Source of the DNA: Acidobacteriota bacterium
Lineage (GTDB): Bacteria; Acidobacteriota; Terriglobia; Terriglobales; Acidobacteriaceae
NCBI GenBank assembly: GCA_021816455.1
Contig: JAKAXU010000003.1
Location: forward strand, 1 to 64,000
Direction: 5' to 3'
Length of the DNA: 64,000 nt
A program made the position numbers and the translations under genes. Each line of letters starts with the position of its first letter. Positions within the stretch are counted from its first letter, which is position 1. Shown here piece after piece: positions 43,985 to 52,666 of this stretch. Under the pieces are notes generated by a model, which ran no database searches, had not been told where the DNA came from, and was given only the letters and a program-made list of their open reading frames with translations.

Positions 43985-45138
43985 TTTGTTGTCCCTGTGC
44001 GGTTGCGGCTGTTGTAGTCGCGCAAAATTGCGGCTTCGCGCGTACGGTATGGTCTGCCGTCCGGATAGAAGAGATCGTGAAACCAGATGGGCGGTTGCTC
44101 GATGACGTAAGGACGCTGCCAGGAATCCCACGGCAGGTTGGTCTGGCTTTTCCCCACGACCAGGCCCCAGTTGATCGCTCCTACCAGGCCTCTGCTCCAG
44201 ACGACAGGCAGGATCGTGTCAAAGGTGCTGCCCACGCTGCGCGCCATGTATTCGGTGCAGAGGATCGGACGATGAAATTGTTCCAACTCATTCACGCGCT
44301 GCTCGAACTCCTCAGGCCAGCCATAGTTGTGGAAGCTCAGAATATCGGATTCGGTGATCTGGATTCGCGCGACTTCGCTCATCTTCACAAGGCTGGACCA
44401 ATCGCCCTGCCAAACACCGCTGGTCAGCGGCTGCGAAGGGTTCACGGAGCGTGCCCAGTCGAAGACCTGCGGCAGCAAAGCCGCTACGCGCGCCACCTTG
44501 CCGGGCGGTTCCATCCAGTGATACTCCGGCCCGTTGGTATTGTCCGGCTCATTCCATAGATCCCATGCCAGGATGCGGTCATCCTGTGCAAAGGCGCCGA
44601 TCACGCCCTTCACATAGGCTTCGAGCCGCGGCTGCTGCGCCGGGTCCATCAGCGCGACTTTGCCGGGACTTTGCACCCAGCCAGAGTTATGCACGCCGGG
44701 AATCGGCGGTCGCTGCGGCCCCAGTCTTGGATAGGGATCCCAGCAGGAATCGAAGAGGACAAAGACCGGTCGGATGTGATGCCTTGCCGCAATGGCAAGA
44801 AACGTGTTCATCCGCTGCTGCATTCCCGCCGAGTCCTGTTCCCACAGCAGATCGTGCAAAAAGACGCGCATCGTCTTCATGCCTACGCTCTGGGCATAAC
44901 CTAGCTCGCGATCGATCGTTGCCGGATCAAAGCTCGCAGCCTGCCACATCTCCAGTTGATTGATGGCATCGGAGGGAAGAAAATTCCCCCCGGTCAGGAT
45001 AGGAGGCTGCTTTGCCTGCCAGGCCTGGGCTTCCGCTTCACTCCAGCGTGCGCGTGCGTGAGCCACCAGGGAAAGGGTTGTCAGCATTGCGGCGAGCAGG
45101 GAAGAGAAACGCAAGCCGAGAATCGGGATTCGTAGCAT
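43981..45138 (-). CDS. Exported glycoside hydrolase family 5-like enzyme
   Basis: 385 residues with a Sec signal peptide (RFSSLLAAMLTTLSLVAHARA). A TIM-barrel glycosidase: acid/base Glu197 in ILAWDLWNEPDN and nucleophile Glu296 in RPILCTEYMARS, with a substrate-site HNYGWPEEF between them. Such enzymes act on beta-1,4-glucans, xylans or mannans; relatives are often called 1,4-beta-xylanase, without proof. ATG 45138 has AGGA 9 bases upstream. First gene of a three-gene operon, divergent from the fuconolactonase-like gene, 107 bases apart, which suggests shared control of carbohydrate use. Confidence 0.82.
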   Translation of the reverse strand: MLRIPILGLRFSSLLAAMLTTLSLVAHARARWSEAEAQAWQAKQPPILTGGNFLPSDAINQLEMWQAASFDPATIDRELGYAQSVGMKTMRVFLHDLLWEQDSAGMQQRMNTFLAIAARHHIRPVFVLFDSCWDPYPRLGPQRPPIPGVHNSGWVQSPGKVALMDPAQQPRLEAYVKGVIGAFAQDDRILAWDLWNEPDNTNGPEYHWMEPPGKVARVAALLPQVFDWARSVNPSQPLTSGVWQGDWSSLVKMSEVARIQITESDILSFHNYGWPEEFEQRVNELEQFHRPILCTEYMARSVGSTFDTILPVVWSRGLVGAINWGLVVGKSQTNLPWDSWQRPYVIEQPPIWFHDLFYPDGRPYRTREAAILRDYNSRNRTGTTK

Positions 45139-45245
45139 CACGGAGTATCCTTGGGCGTGGTTGTCGTGTCTTGCTGTGTGCGTAACAGTGCGTCGCTGGA
45201 AACAGGCGACTGCCGAGAATATCATACGGGCAGGAGTCACTGCTC

Positions 45246-46136
45246 TTGCAAAATCCGATGACTGCAACCAGTCCGAACCCTCTCTCCGTCACGCTTGGAC
45301 GCGTCGATGCACATCAGCATTTCTGGAACTATTCGGAGCAGGAATTTGAGTGGATCGACGATACGATGCAGGAAATCCGGCGCGATTTTCTGCCCGCCGA
45401 TCTTGCACCGCAGCTTCGCGCCAGCGGTGTGGAGGCAACCATCGCCGTGCAGGCGCGCCAGTCGCTGGCAGAAACGGACTGGCTTCTCGAACTGGCCGCT
45501 TCCACGCCATGGATTGCCGGAGTGGTTGGCTGGCTTCCGCTAGCATCGCCGACGTTTCACGCATTGCTTGATCGCTACATCGGCCAGCCCAAACTACGCG
45601 GTGTGCGTCATGTCCTGCAGGCGGAGCCAGATGCTTTTTTCGAGGACGAGGCTTTCCATCGAGGGATGCGTTTGCTGCAATCCACCGGTCCTGCCACCGG
45701 CCTTGTTTATGACCTGCTGATCGTCGAGCGCCAGATGAAGCAGGCGCTGCGCTTTGTGGATCGGCATCCAGATCAGGTCATCGTCCTGGACCACATGGCG
45801 AAGCCGCGTATTGCCGCCGGTGAGCTTCAGCCCTGGGCGACGCACCTGCGCGCACTTGGCTTGCGCAAGCATGTCTCCTGCAAGCTCTCCGGCCTGGTTA
45901 CCGAAGCTGATGCTGACCGTTGGACGGTCGAAGAGTTGCGGCCATTTGTGGAAGTCGCGCTGGAGGCTTTTGGACCATCGCGACTGCTCTTTGGTTCAGA
46001 CTGGCCGGTCTGTACGGTTGCGGCGAGCTATGCGCGCTGGTGCGAAGCGGTGGAGGATCTGCTGCGCAATTGCACGGGAGCGGAGCGCGAGGCGATTTTG
46101 GGCGGCAACGCGCAGCGCGTCTATCGGCTGGTCTGA
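45246..46136 (+). CDS. Amidohydrolase, L-fuconolactonase-like
   Basis: 296 residues, a cytoplasmic metal-dependent TIM barrel of the amidohydrolase-2 family. Landmarks: RVDAHQHFWNY at the start (metal-binding HxH), VGWLPLASP, LRGVRHVLQAEPD, HMAKP, SCKLSGLVTEAD and RLLFGSDWPVC with the C-terminal Asp. L-fuconolactonases open the lactone made by L-fucose dehydrogenase. Start TTG 45246 has AGGAG 9 bases upstream; ATG 45258 is the alternative. The two convergent genes downstream encode the sort of hydrolase and dehydrogenase used later in the same pathway. Another sugar lactone (for example L-rhamnonolactone) is possible. Confidence 0.82.
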   Translation: MQNPMTATSPNPLSVTLGRVDAHQHFWNYSEQEFEWIDDTMQEIRRDFLPADLAPQLRASGVEATIAVQARQSLAETDWLLELAASTPWIAGVVGWLPLASPTFHALLDRYIGQPKLRGVRHVLQAEPDAFFEDEAFHRGMRLLQSTGPATGLVYDLLIVERQMKQALRFVDRHPDQVIVLDHMAKPRIAAGELQPWATHLRALGLRKHVSCKLSGLVTEADADRWTVEELRPFVEVALEAFGPSRLLFGSDWPVCTVAASYARWCEAVEDLLRNCTGAEREAILGGNAQRVYRLV

Positions 46137-46176
46137 AGAGGTTCTGCGTTCCTCCGGCTAGTGCAACCAGCAATGG

Positions 46177-47010
46177 CTACGCCGACTCTGCCGCCACCGG
46201 ATTTGTGAGTGTTCCCAGACCGTCGATTGTGATGCTGACCCTGTCTCCGTTGCGCAGCCAGCGCCGGGGAGTGCGCGCGAATCCTACGCCACTCGGTGTA
46301 CCGGTCGAAATGATATCGCCCGGGAGCAGAGGGGTCAGAGACGAAATGTAGGCAATCAGTTCCGGAATGCGGAAGATCAGCTCGCACGTGTTGGAGTCCT
46401 GCAATATCTCACCATCGATCTCAAGCCGAATGCGCAGGGCGTGCGGATCCGGTATCTCATCTTTGGTCACAATCGACGGACCCATCGGGCAGAAGGTTGG
46501 AAGGCTCTTGGACAAAGACCACTGCGAGGTGGAAAACTGCACATCGCGCGCGCTCACATCATTGACGATCGTATAACCGTAGACATGCTCCATCGCCGCC
46601 TCTGCGGGGATGCGGTATCCGCCTCTGGCGATGACAGCGGCGAGTTCTGCTTCGTAATCCGGCTCTAGTGTCTCCCGTGGAAGCACGATCGTCTCTTCCG
46701 GACCGACGATTGAAGGAGCCATCTTAAAAAACACGACGGGAAATTTTGGAAGATCGAGCTTCGATTCCATCGCATGGTCGCGATAGTTCAAGCCGATGCA
46801 GAAGATGCGTGGAGGATTGCTGAGCGGCGCATGCAGTCGCACTTCGTCCAACGGAAAACGCGCGGCCTCCGGAGGCTCCGGGTCTGGGCTTTGGATTGCG
46901 TGGAGTGTGGTTTTGTAGCTGCGCGAAAGGTCAACAACTTCCCTGGAATCCTCCAGCAAAACACCCGGTTTGCGGATGCGCTCGTGCGTCGAAAAAGTCA
47001 CTAGTTTCAC
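46177..47010 (-). CDS. Fumarylacetoacetate hydrolase family protein
   Basis: 277 residues. The family cleaves C-C bonds of 2,4-diketo acids, or hydrates or decarboxylates related ones. Metal ligands: the glutamates in PDYEAELAAVI and the Asp in TIVNDVSARD; also KMAPSIVG and the end GDIISTGTPSGVG. In the neighbourhood of a fuconolactonase and a short-chain dehydrogenase, the likely substrate is 2,4-diketo-3-deoxy-L-fuconate (or the rhamnose equivalent), giving pyruvate and lactate. Starts at GTG 47010 with GGGGGA just upstream, 34 bases after the dehydrogenase gene. Confidence 0.87.
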   Translation of the reverse strand: MKLVTFSTHERIRKPGVLLEDSREVVDLSRSYKTTLHAIQSPDPEPPEAARFPLDEVRLHAPLSNPPRIFCIGLNYRDHAMESKLDLPKFPVVFFKMAPSIVGPEETIVLPRETLEPDYEAELAAVIARGGYRIPAEAAMEHVYGYTIVNDVSARDVQFSTSQWSLSKSLPTFCPMGPSIVTKDEIPDPHALRIRLEIDGEILQDSNTCELIFRIPELIAYISSLTPLLPGDIISTGTPSGVGFARTPRRWLRNGDRVSITIDGLGTLTNPVAAESA

Positions 47011-47044
47011 TGTTTCCCCCGGTTTTGTGCAATCGATGTTTGGA

Positions 47045-47833
47045 TTATGCCGCTGTCCATCCGCCGTCGATGGTCATCAACGATCCGGTGATAAAACCTG
47101 CCGCCGGAGAGGCCAGATAGCGCACCATCCCCGCTACGTCCTCCGGCGTTCCCAGTCGCCCGATCGGTTGGCGTGCGCGCAACTCTTCCCGCACTTTTTC
47201 CTTTTCATGGGCATGATATTTGTCGAGGTATCCTTCCACAAACGGCGTCTCCACGGTTCCGGGGCAGATGGCGTTCACGCGCAGTTCGCGTGGATACTCC
47301 ACGGCGAGCTGGCGCGTCATGGCAAGCACCGCGCCCTTGGTGGCACAGTAGGCGAAACGCTGCCGGATGCCAATCATTCCTGCAACCGATCCGATATTTA
47401 CGATGCATCCTTTTCGTTCGCTGGCAAGCAGCAGTGGAAGCATCGTGCGGGTCACCAGATAGACCGAGCGCACGTTGACGTTCATCAGGCGGTCGAAATC
47501 CTCCGCCTCTGTCGTGGCAATGGAACCGACGTGTCCGATCCCTGCGTTGTTGATCAGCACGTCGAGGCGGTCGAGTTTTTCGCGGACGGCGCGGATAGAA
47601 TCCATATCTGTCACATCCATGCGAACTGCTTCGGCCTGTAAGCCTTGGGCTGTTAGCTCTGCTTCGAGCCTCTGTGTAGCCTGCAACTGGATATCTGCGA
47701 TCCAGACGCGCGCGCCGGCAAGCGCCAGTTCGCGGACGGTCGCTTTCCCGATTCCGCTTGCGCCGCCTGTGACCAGCGCCGTATAACCGATCATGCTGAA
47801 CGCCTGTTTTTCCTGATCCTTCACCGCTTTCAC
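47045..47833 (-). CDS. Short-chain dehydrogenase, probably 2-keto-3-deoxy-L-fuconate dehydrogenase type
   Basis: 262 residues, Rossmann fold. NAD-binding TGGASGIG, then NNAG, catalytic Ser in GSVAGMIG and YCATK, and the typical PGTVETPF and FITGSLMTIDGG. An Asp after the second strand (WIADIQ) suggests NAD rather than NADP. The substrate is inferred from context: it would oxidise 2-keto-3-deoxy-L-fuconate, whose product the next gene can cleave. The start could be GTG 47833, GTG 47824 (AAGGA about 10 bases before) or ATG 47794. The genes for sugar dehydrogenase and sugar-acid dehydratase are not in the window. Confidence 0.85.
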   Translation of the reverse strand: MKAVKDQEKQAFSMIGYTALVTGGASGIGKATVRELALAGARVWIADIQLQATQRLEAELTAQGLQAEAVRMDVTDMDSIRAVREKLDRLDVLINNAGIGHVGSIATTEAEDFDRLMNVNVRSVYLVTRTMLPLLLASERKGCIVNIGSVAGMIGIRQRFAYCATKGAVLAMTRQLAVEYPRELRVNAICPGTVETPFVEGYLDKYHAHEKEKVREELRARQPIGRLGTPEDVAGMVRYLASPAAGFITGSLMTIDGGWTAA

Positions 47834-47989
47834 TTCCTTTCGTTTGGATGCAGGCTTGAAAGAAGACGCATCGAAAGGCTTTCAGGCGAGCCATAAAACG
47901 TTTTCATCCGCGTTCTGAATCTCCCGCATACTGCCCGGAATCTTCCCGGACGAATCGCGTGTTCGGCTTCTCCGCTTCCATCTTCCAAT

Positions 47990-48211
47990 TCAATCTTCTG
48001 TTTCGAATGGCTCCACGCGCAACGTTCCATCCCGTTTGGCGATAAGCTGTTGGATGCGTCCCTCTGCGGAATCCAGTTCCTGTCGGCACGCCGTCGACAG
48101 ACGGACGCCTTCCTCAAAAAGTCGCACAGAATCTTCCAGAGTCAATTCGCCCTGCTCAAGCTGCTGCACGATTATCTCCAGCTTGTGCAGGGAATCTTCA
48201 AACTTGGCCAT
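47990..48211 (-). CDS. xseB: Exodeoxyribonuclease VII small subunit
   Basis: 73 residues, all helical, of the expected size. The family pattern is clear: FEDSLHKLEIIVQQLEQGEL, TLEDSVRLFEEGVRL and CRQELDSAEGRIQQL. XseB molecules coat the coiled-coil of XseA and are needed for degrading single-stranded DNA. xseA is not adjacent in this window. It lies 48 bases after the methyltransferase/reductase fusion on the same strand and may be co-transcribed with it. Confidence 0.93.
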   Translation of the reverse strand: MAKFEDSLHKLEIIVQQLEQGELTLEDSVRLFEEGVRLSTACRQELDSAEGRIQQLIAKRDGTLRVEPFETED

Positions 48212-48259
48212 TGTCGTTCTTCTTTCTATCTGCTTTGCTTCATTCGGATTTCAGAATTA

Positions 48260-50161
48260 TCAGGAGGCAGAGCGTTTCGTTGTCGAGCCGGGCAGAATGG
48301 ATTCCAGAATCTCCGCTGCCAGCCCATAGCGCCCGAACGGAGCGCTTACCTGCACGCCCTGCACCATGGGTCGCACCTCGGCCAGCATTTCCTGCGCGAT
48401 GCGAATTCCCTCGATGCGCGCAGCATCCGGCGTCTCTGCCTGGGCCATGCGCAGCATCACGGCTTCGGGCATGGAGACGCGCAAATCGTTGCGCATGAAC
48501 TCGGCATTTCGCAAGCTCGTCAATGGCCAGATACCGGCAATGACCGGAATGCGGAAGGATTCGATCCGCTTCAGAAAACGTTCCAGCAGGCGAAGGTCGA
48601 AGACCGGCTGAGTGATCGCGTACTCGGCTCCGGCATCCACCTTCCAGGCGAAGCGTCGCAACTCCTGCTCGATATCTGGCACGCCGGGGTTGGCCGCCAC
48701 TCCGATGGTGAAATTGGTGGAGCCGCCGATGGCATTCGATCCGATATCGAGGCCGTGATTCAGGCGGCGCACGATATTCACCAGGCCGATCGCATCCACG
48801 TCGAAAACAGCCGTCGCATCGGGATAATTTCCGAGCTTCGGCGGGTCGCCGGTGAGGCAGAGAACATTCTTCAGTCCAAGCGAAGATGCTCCTAGTAGAT
48901 CGGACTGAATGCTCAGGATGTTTCTGTCCCGGCACGTGTAGTGGAGCACGGTTTCGATGCCGGTCTGCTGTTGTATCTGAATGCACAGACTCTGCGCGCT
49001 CATGCGGGCGGAGGCACGGGGCGAATCCGGCACGTTGATCGCGTGGATGCCGAGCGAGGTGAGCAGCTTCGCTCCCTCAATCTCCTTGGAAGAGTCGATT
49101 CCGCGCGGAGGGACGATCTCCACCATCGAAACAAATTTTCCTTCCGCGATCAGCCTTCCGACGGTAGACCGCTGCGCCAGCGGCAGGGGCGGAGTTTCAG
49201 CGCTCATTTCGGCGTGGGTCGGCTCGGTGAGCGCGATGTGCGTCTGCGCGTCAATGGCCCGAAGAGCGGACTTCATGGCGCGAATATGATTGGGCGTCGT
49301 ACCGCAGCATCCGCCGACAAACTGTGTTCCCGCCTTTACGGCTTTGCGCGCGAAACTCGCCATGTATTCCGGGGAACAGAGATAGATGTTTCGGCCTTCG
49401 ACGGCACGCGGCATTCCGGCATTGGGCATCGCCATCAGAGGCAGATGGGTGGCGGTACGCATCGATTCGACAGCCGTCAAGACCGTCGATGGCCCCGTCG
49501 AACAGTTGCAGCCGACTCCGTCTGCTCCGGCTTCGGTCAATGCAGATGCGGCTTGCTCCGGGGATGTGCCGTCGAGGCAGCGTCCTTCGTCGTCCACAGT
49601 GAGCATGACGGCAACCGGCAAATCCGGTGCAATCGACTTTGCCGCAAGCAAGGCTTCGCGCGCTTCATTCACGGCGGGCATGGTCTCGACGATCAGCAGA
49701 TCGATTCCGGCGTTCACCAGCGCCTGTATCTGTTCGGCAAAGGCTTCGCGCGCTTCGGAAAGAGCAACCTTGCCAAGCGGTTCGAGGCGCACGCCAAGCG
49801 GTCCCACGGCCCCGGCGATCCACGCCTCACCGGCCTGCTTTTCCTTGAAATGCGCCACGGCTTCGCGTGCGATGCGAACTCCGGCGGCGTTGATATCGCA
49901 GACCTTGTCGCTCAGCCCGTGTCGCTCCAGTCGGAATCGATTCGCGCCGAAAGTATTTGTCTCCAGAATCTCTGCGCCGCTCTGCAGATACTCTTCGTGA
50001 ATCGCCAGAATCAGGGATGGGTCCGAGAGGTTTAGCTCGTCGTAACAACGGTGAATGAAAACGCCGCGTCCGTAGAGCACCGTACCCATTGCGCCATCGC
50101 ACAACACGGGCCGGTCCTGAAAGAGCTTCGCTAGAAGAGAGGGGTGATTTGTGCTTGCCAC
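48260..50161 (-). CDS. Fused homocysteine S-methyltransferase / methylenetetrahydrofolate reductase
   Basis: 633 residues. Residues 1 to about 310 form a homocysteine-binding barrel: LCDGAMGTVLYGRG, then Cys in GCNCSTGPST and Cys-Cys in FVGGCCGTTPNHI for zinc. Residues about 335-625 form a MetF-type barrel: VEIVPPRGIDSS, CRDRNILSIQSDLLGA, LTGDPPKLG and GVAANPGVPD, ending with GVQVSAPFGRY. This architecture is known as the YitJ type in Bacillus. It could supply 5-methyltetrahydrofolate for MetH and methylate homocysteine from another donor. Start GTG 50161, with only a weak site. With metH at 2307 the window has two homocysteine methyltransferase modules and no separate metF. Confidence 0.95.
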   Translation of the reverse strand: MASTNHPSLLAKLFQDRPVLCDGAMGTVLYGRGVFIHRCYDELNLSDPSLILAIHEEYLQSGAEILETNTFGANRFRLERHGLSDKVCDINAAGVRIAREAVAHFKEKQAGEAWIAGAVGPLGVRLEPLGKVALSEAREAFAEQIQALVNAGIDLLIVETMPAVNEAREALLAAKSIAPDLPVAVMLTVDDEGRCLDGTSPEQAASALTEAGADGVGCNCSTGPSTVLTAVESMRTATHLPLMAMPNAGMPRAVEGRNIYLCSPEYMASFARKAVKAGTQFVGGCCGTTPNHIRAMKSALRAIDAQTHIALTEPTHAEMSAETPPLPLAQRSTVGRLIAEGKFVSMVEIVPPRGIDSSKEIEGAKLLTSLGIHAINVPDSPRASARMSAQSLCIQIQQQTGIETVLHYTCRDRNILSIQSDLLGASSLGLKNVLCLTGDPPKLGNYPDATAVFDVDAIGLVNIVRRLNHGLDIGSNAIGGSTNFTIGVAANPGVPDIEQELRRFAWKVDAGAEYAITQPVFDLRLLERFLKRIESFRIPVIAGIWPLTSLRNAEFMRNDLRVSMPEAVMLRMAQAETPDAARIEGIRIAQEMLAEVRPMVQGVQVSAPFGRYGLAAEILESILPGSTTKRSAS

Positions 50162-50461
50162 GATACCTATGATGCTACCGCGTTTTGCTGTCGGCTGGTG
50201 CGTCCTTTAAAGGGCGATGAGTATTGCAGACATGCAGATCGAGTTCCCGGGACCTGGGTGAAACCCTGCTGCGTGTGTATGCTGCTTTCGACTGGCTGCC
50301 TGCTGCGTCGAAAGGATGGAAGCACGCACGGAATCAGCCCCCGGAACGGCAATGCATAGGCAGAAGCGCGCTGCGCTTTCCGGTGTATGCTGCGAAGCTG
50401 TTCCGGTGCCCTGGTTTGCTATACTTGGCCAGACAGCTCGTTTTGAATGAGGTAGAGGATT
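50162..50461. other. Gene-free stretch between the MetF-type fusion and a lipoprotein gene
   Basis: 300 bases, divergent control region. A compact pair of structures lies at 50242-50266: an almost palindromic AGTTCCCGGGACCT followed at once by the hairpin GGGTGAAACCC. They lie about 80 bases upstream of the minus-strand gene, where a leader RNA could form. I cannot match them to a named S-adenosylmethionine or cobalamin riboswitch. The right end holds a promoter candidate for the lipoprotein. Confidence 0.4.
50417..50425 (+). promoter_or_regulatory. Extended -10 promoter of the lipoprotein gene
   Basis: TGCTATACT: TG-N plus TATACT, one base from the consensus -10, about 37 bases before the TTG start. 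No -35 box of note, as expected for extended -10 promoters. Confidence 0.5.
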
Positions 50462-51874
50462 TTGAAGAAAAGGGGTCTCGCGCTCTGCGCCCTGGCGGCT
50501 CTGATGGTCGCCGCTGTGCTTTCGGGCTGTGGAAACAACCTGTATTTCGCCGGTCGACTTCTGCCCCCCAGCGGAATCTCCAACCGTGTTCTGATCGCGA
50601 TTCAGAATCCAAGCCCCTTCAGCAAGGGGGCGCTCCAGATTGTGGATGCGTATTACGACATCCGCCAGAGCTACAACGATCGGGTTCCTGGCTTCAGCAT
50701 CGCGGGGTACTCCGGTTCGGAACCATCCACCATTCAGAACATGCCCGAGGAGCAGGTCGGAGCCGTGTACGGCTCAGGCGACGGATCGTTCACGCTGGTG
50801 AATTACCAGAAGGAAAATAACGGCGGGGCGATTGCTAACCTGGGGACTTTGTCGGCCAGCATTTTCACCACGCGCAGCCAGAATTTTGTCTTTGCAGCCG
50901 ACCAGCAGGCGCATTTCTTCACGGTGGTGGATAAGGTTGCAGGCAAGATGTACAGGTTGGGTCTGCCTGGCGTTTACCGAGTTTCTACGAATCCGGGCGG
51001 TTCTGTCGCGATGGCTTTCGTTCAGAACTCCAACTATGCTTATTATCCGCGTCGGCTTCAAGGCTTCGAAACAACCGCCTACAGCGGCGGCCCGTCGACC
51101 TGGCCGCCGAATGCTGTCGATTGCGAGCCGATGAATGCTCCTGGCATGTGCCTGTTCGAAGTGGCCGACAGCAATCACAAGCCGATCCAGTTTGACCGCC
51201 CCATCAAAGCACTGTGGAGCGCGGACGGGAGCACGGCCTACATCCTCAACTGCGGTCCGGAGTGTGGCGGAAATCAGTCTTCCGTCGAATTGCTGCCGAC
51301 CGCGCCGCTCATTATTCAGAGCGGACAGCAGTCCGGTTCCATCCCGACCTCGCCGACTACGATTCCGACTCCGGGCGGGGCAAGCAACGGTCTGGTAAAC
51401 AGCGAAACGCTTTACGTCTATGGGCAGCAACCGCAGCCGGACGGCCTCTTTGCGGGCTTTCTGACTGTCGTGAATATGGCCAACAACACAGCGGGGAATG
51501 CGATTTCGGTGAGCGATGGCGCGCCGGGGCAGCCGACAAAGATGGTTCTGGGCGACGACAACACGCTCTGGCTCGGCTCTGTCCGTTGCGAACAGGGCGA
51601 GCGATATGCGAAGGGTGAGCCGTATGGCTGCCTGACCATGTTCAATACAGCCACCAACTCGGTGACGATGCTGGAGCCATTTCAGGGCGATCTGACGGGA
51701 ATTGCCGCGATCCTAACGCTGCACAAGGTTTATGTCGCCGAGGGCGGCCAGGTGTATATCTTCTCGACGGTCGATGGTTCAGCGATCAACAACTTTTACG
51801 TGATGGTCACTGGCACCGCCTATGACGTTGCGTATATGGATGCGACAACAGACGCGGACAACACCGACTATTGA
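50462..51874 (+). CDS. Lipoprotein of unknown function, beta-propeller-like
   Basis: 470 residues. A clear lipoprotein signal: MKKRGLALCALAALMVAAVL followed by the lipobox LSGC, so it should be anchored to a membrane by a lipid on Cys at about 23. The rest is beta-rich, with repeating segments such as QNFVFAADQQAHFFTVVDK, IKALWSADGSTAYILNCG and KMVLGDDNTLWLGSV, reminiscent of seven-bladed propellers of the YVTN type. Paralogues of this style are frequent in Acidobacteriota. No enzyme motif. Start TTG 50462 with AGAGGA upstream. It ends 14 bases before bshB1, so they may share a transcript. Confidence 0.75.
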   Translation: MKKRGLALCALAALMVAAVLSGCGNNLYFAGRLLPPSGISNRVLIAIQNPSPFSKGALQIVDAYYDIRQSYNDRVPGFSIAGYSGSEPSTIQNMPEEQVGAVYGSGDGSFTLVNYQKENNGGAIANLGTLSASIFTTRSQNFVFAADQQAHFFTVVDKVAGKMYRLGLPGVYRVSTNPGGSVAMAFVQNSNYAYYPRRLQGFETTAYSGGPSTWPPNAVDCEPMNAPGMCLFEVADSNHKPIQFDRPIKALWSADGSTAYILNCGPECGGNQSSVELLPTAPLIIQSGQQSGSIPTSPTTIPTPGGASNGLVNSETLYVYGQQPQPDGLFAGFLTVVNMANNTAGNAISVSDGAPGQPTKMVLGDDNTLWLGSVRCEQGERYAKGEPYGCLTMFNTATNSVTMLEPFQGDLTGIAAILTLHKVYVAEGGQVYIFSTVDGSAINNFYVMVTGTAYDVAYMDATTDADNTDY

Positions 51875-51888
51875 TGCGGTGAGGCTTC

Positions 51889-52632
51889 ATGGATCAACCG
51901 GGCACAGCGACGCCTCTGGATGTGCTTGCCATCGCCGCCCACCGGGATGACGTGGAGCAGACCTGCGGCGGAACGCTGCTGCGGATGGCGGATCGAGGAC
52001 TGCGCACTGGGATTCTGGATCTGACGCGCGGGGAATCCGGGACGCGAGGCACAGCCGCAGAGCGTGCCGCGGAGGCCGCGGAAGCCGCAGTCCTCCTCCG
52101 CATTGCGCATCGCGAGGCCCTGGATTTTCCTGACGGTGCCATCGCAAACTCGCTGGAAAATCGCATCGCAGTAGCTCGCGTTCTCCGCCGTCTGCGTCCC
52201 CGTGTAGTGATCCTGCCCTACGGCGAAGCGCGGCATCCCGATCATGCCATCTGCGCATCCCTGGGGTATGAAGCCTGTTTTCTTGCGGGCCTGACGAAGT
52301 TTTCGGCGGGCGACCTTGGTCCGGACACTCCGCATCGTCCCTTCAAAATCGTCTATGCAAGCTTGTACGCCGATGTGCGACCCACTTTCATTGTGGATAT
52401 CACCCCGTACATTGAGACGCGGTTGAAGGCTTTGCTGGCCTATCGTTCGCAGTATGGAAATCAGCAGCAGGGAAGCGCGCTGTTTGTTCCCGAGCATGAG
52501 ATTCGCGAGCGCCTCCTGGCGGAGGCGCGCCACTATGGGCTGCTTGCCGGAGTTCGTTACGGGGAGCCGTTTGTGCAGCGCGAGGTTGGCCTGGTCGATG
52601 ACCTGACGCTGATTCCCGTGCAATCGATCTGA
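51889..52632 (+). CDS. bshB1: Bacillithiol biosynthesis deacetylase BshB1
   Basis: 247 residues, a PIG-L/LmbE-type zinc deacetylase in the cytoplasm. It removes acetate from GlcNAc-malate in bacillithiol synthesis. Landmarks: IAAHRDDVEQTCGGTL with the zinc ligands His and Asp, LDLTRGESGTRGTAAER typical of BshB1, YGEARHPDHAICASL with further zinc ligands, and the late AYRSQYG. The common AHPDD motif here reads AHRDD, with Arg for Pro; the metal ligands themselves are kept. The bshA and bshC genes are not in the window. It sits between a lipoprotein gene and an unknown gene on the same strand. Confidence 0.9.
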   Translation: MDQPGTATPLDVLAIAAHRDDVEQTCGGTLLRMADRGLRTGILDLTRGESGTRGTAAERAAEAAEAAVLLRIAHREALDFPDGAIANSLENRIAVARVLRRLRPRVVILPYGEARHPDHAICASLGYEACFLAGLTKFSAGDLGPDTPHRPFKIVYASLYADVRPTFIVDITPYIETRLKALLAYRSQYGNQQQGSALFVPEHEIRERLLAEARHYGLLAGVRYGEPFVQREVGLVDDLTLIPVQSI

Positions 52633-52666
52633 AATTTTGACCTCGGTTTCGCAGGAGTGCATGCGG

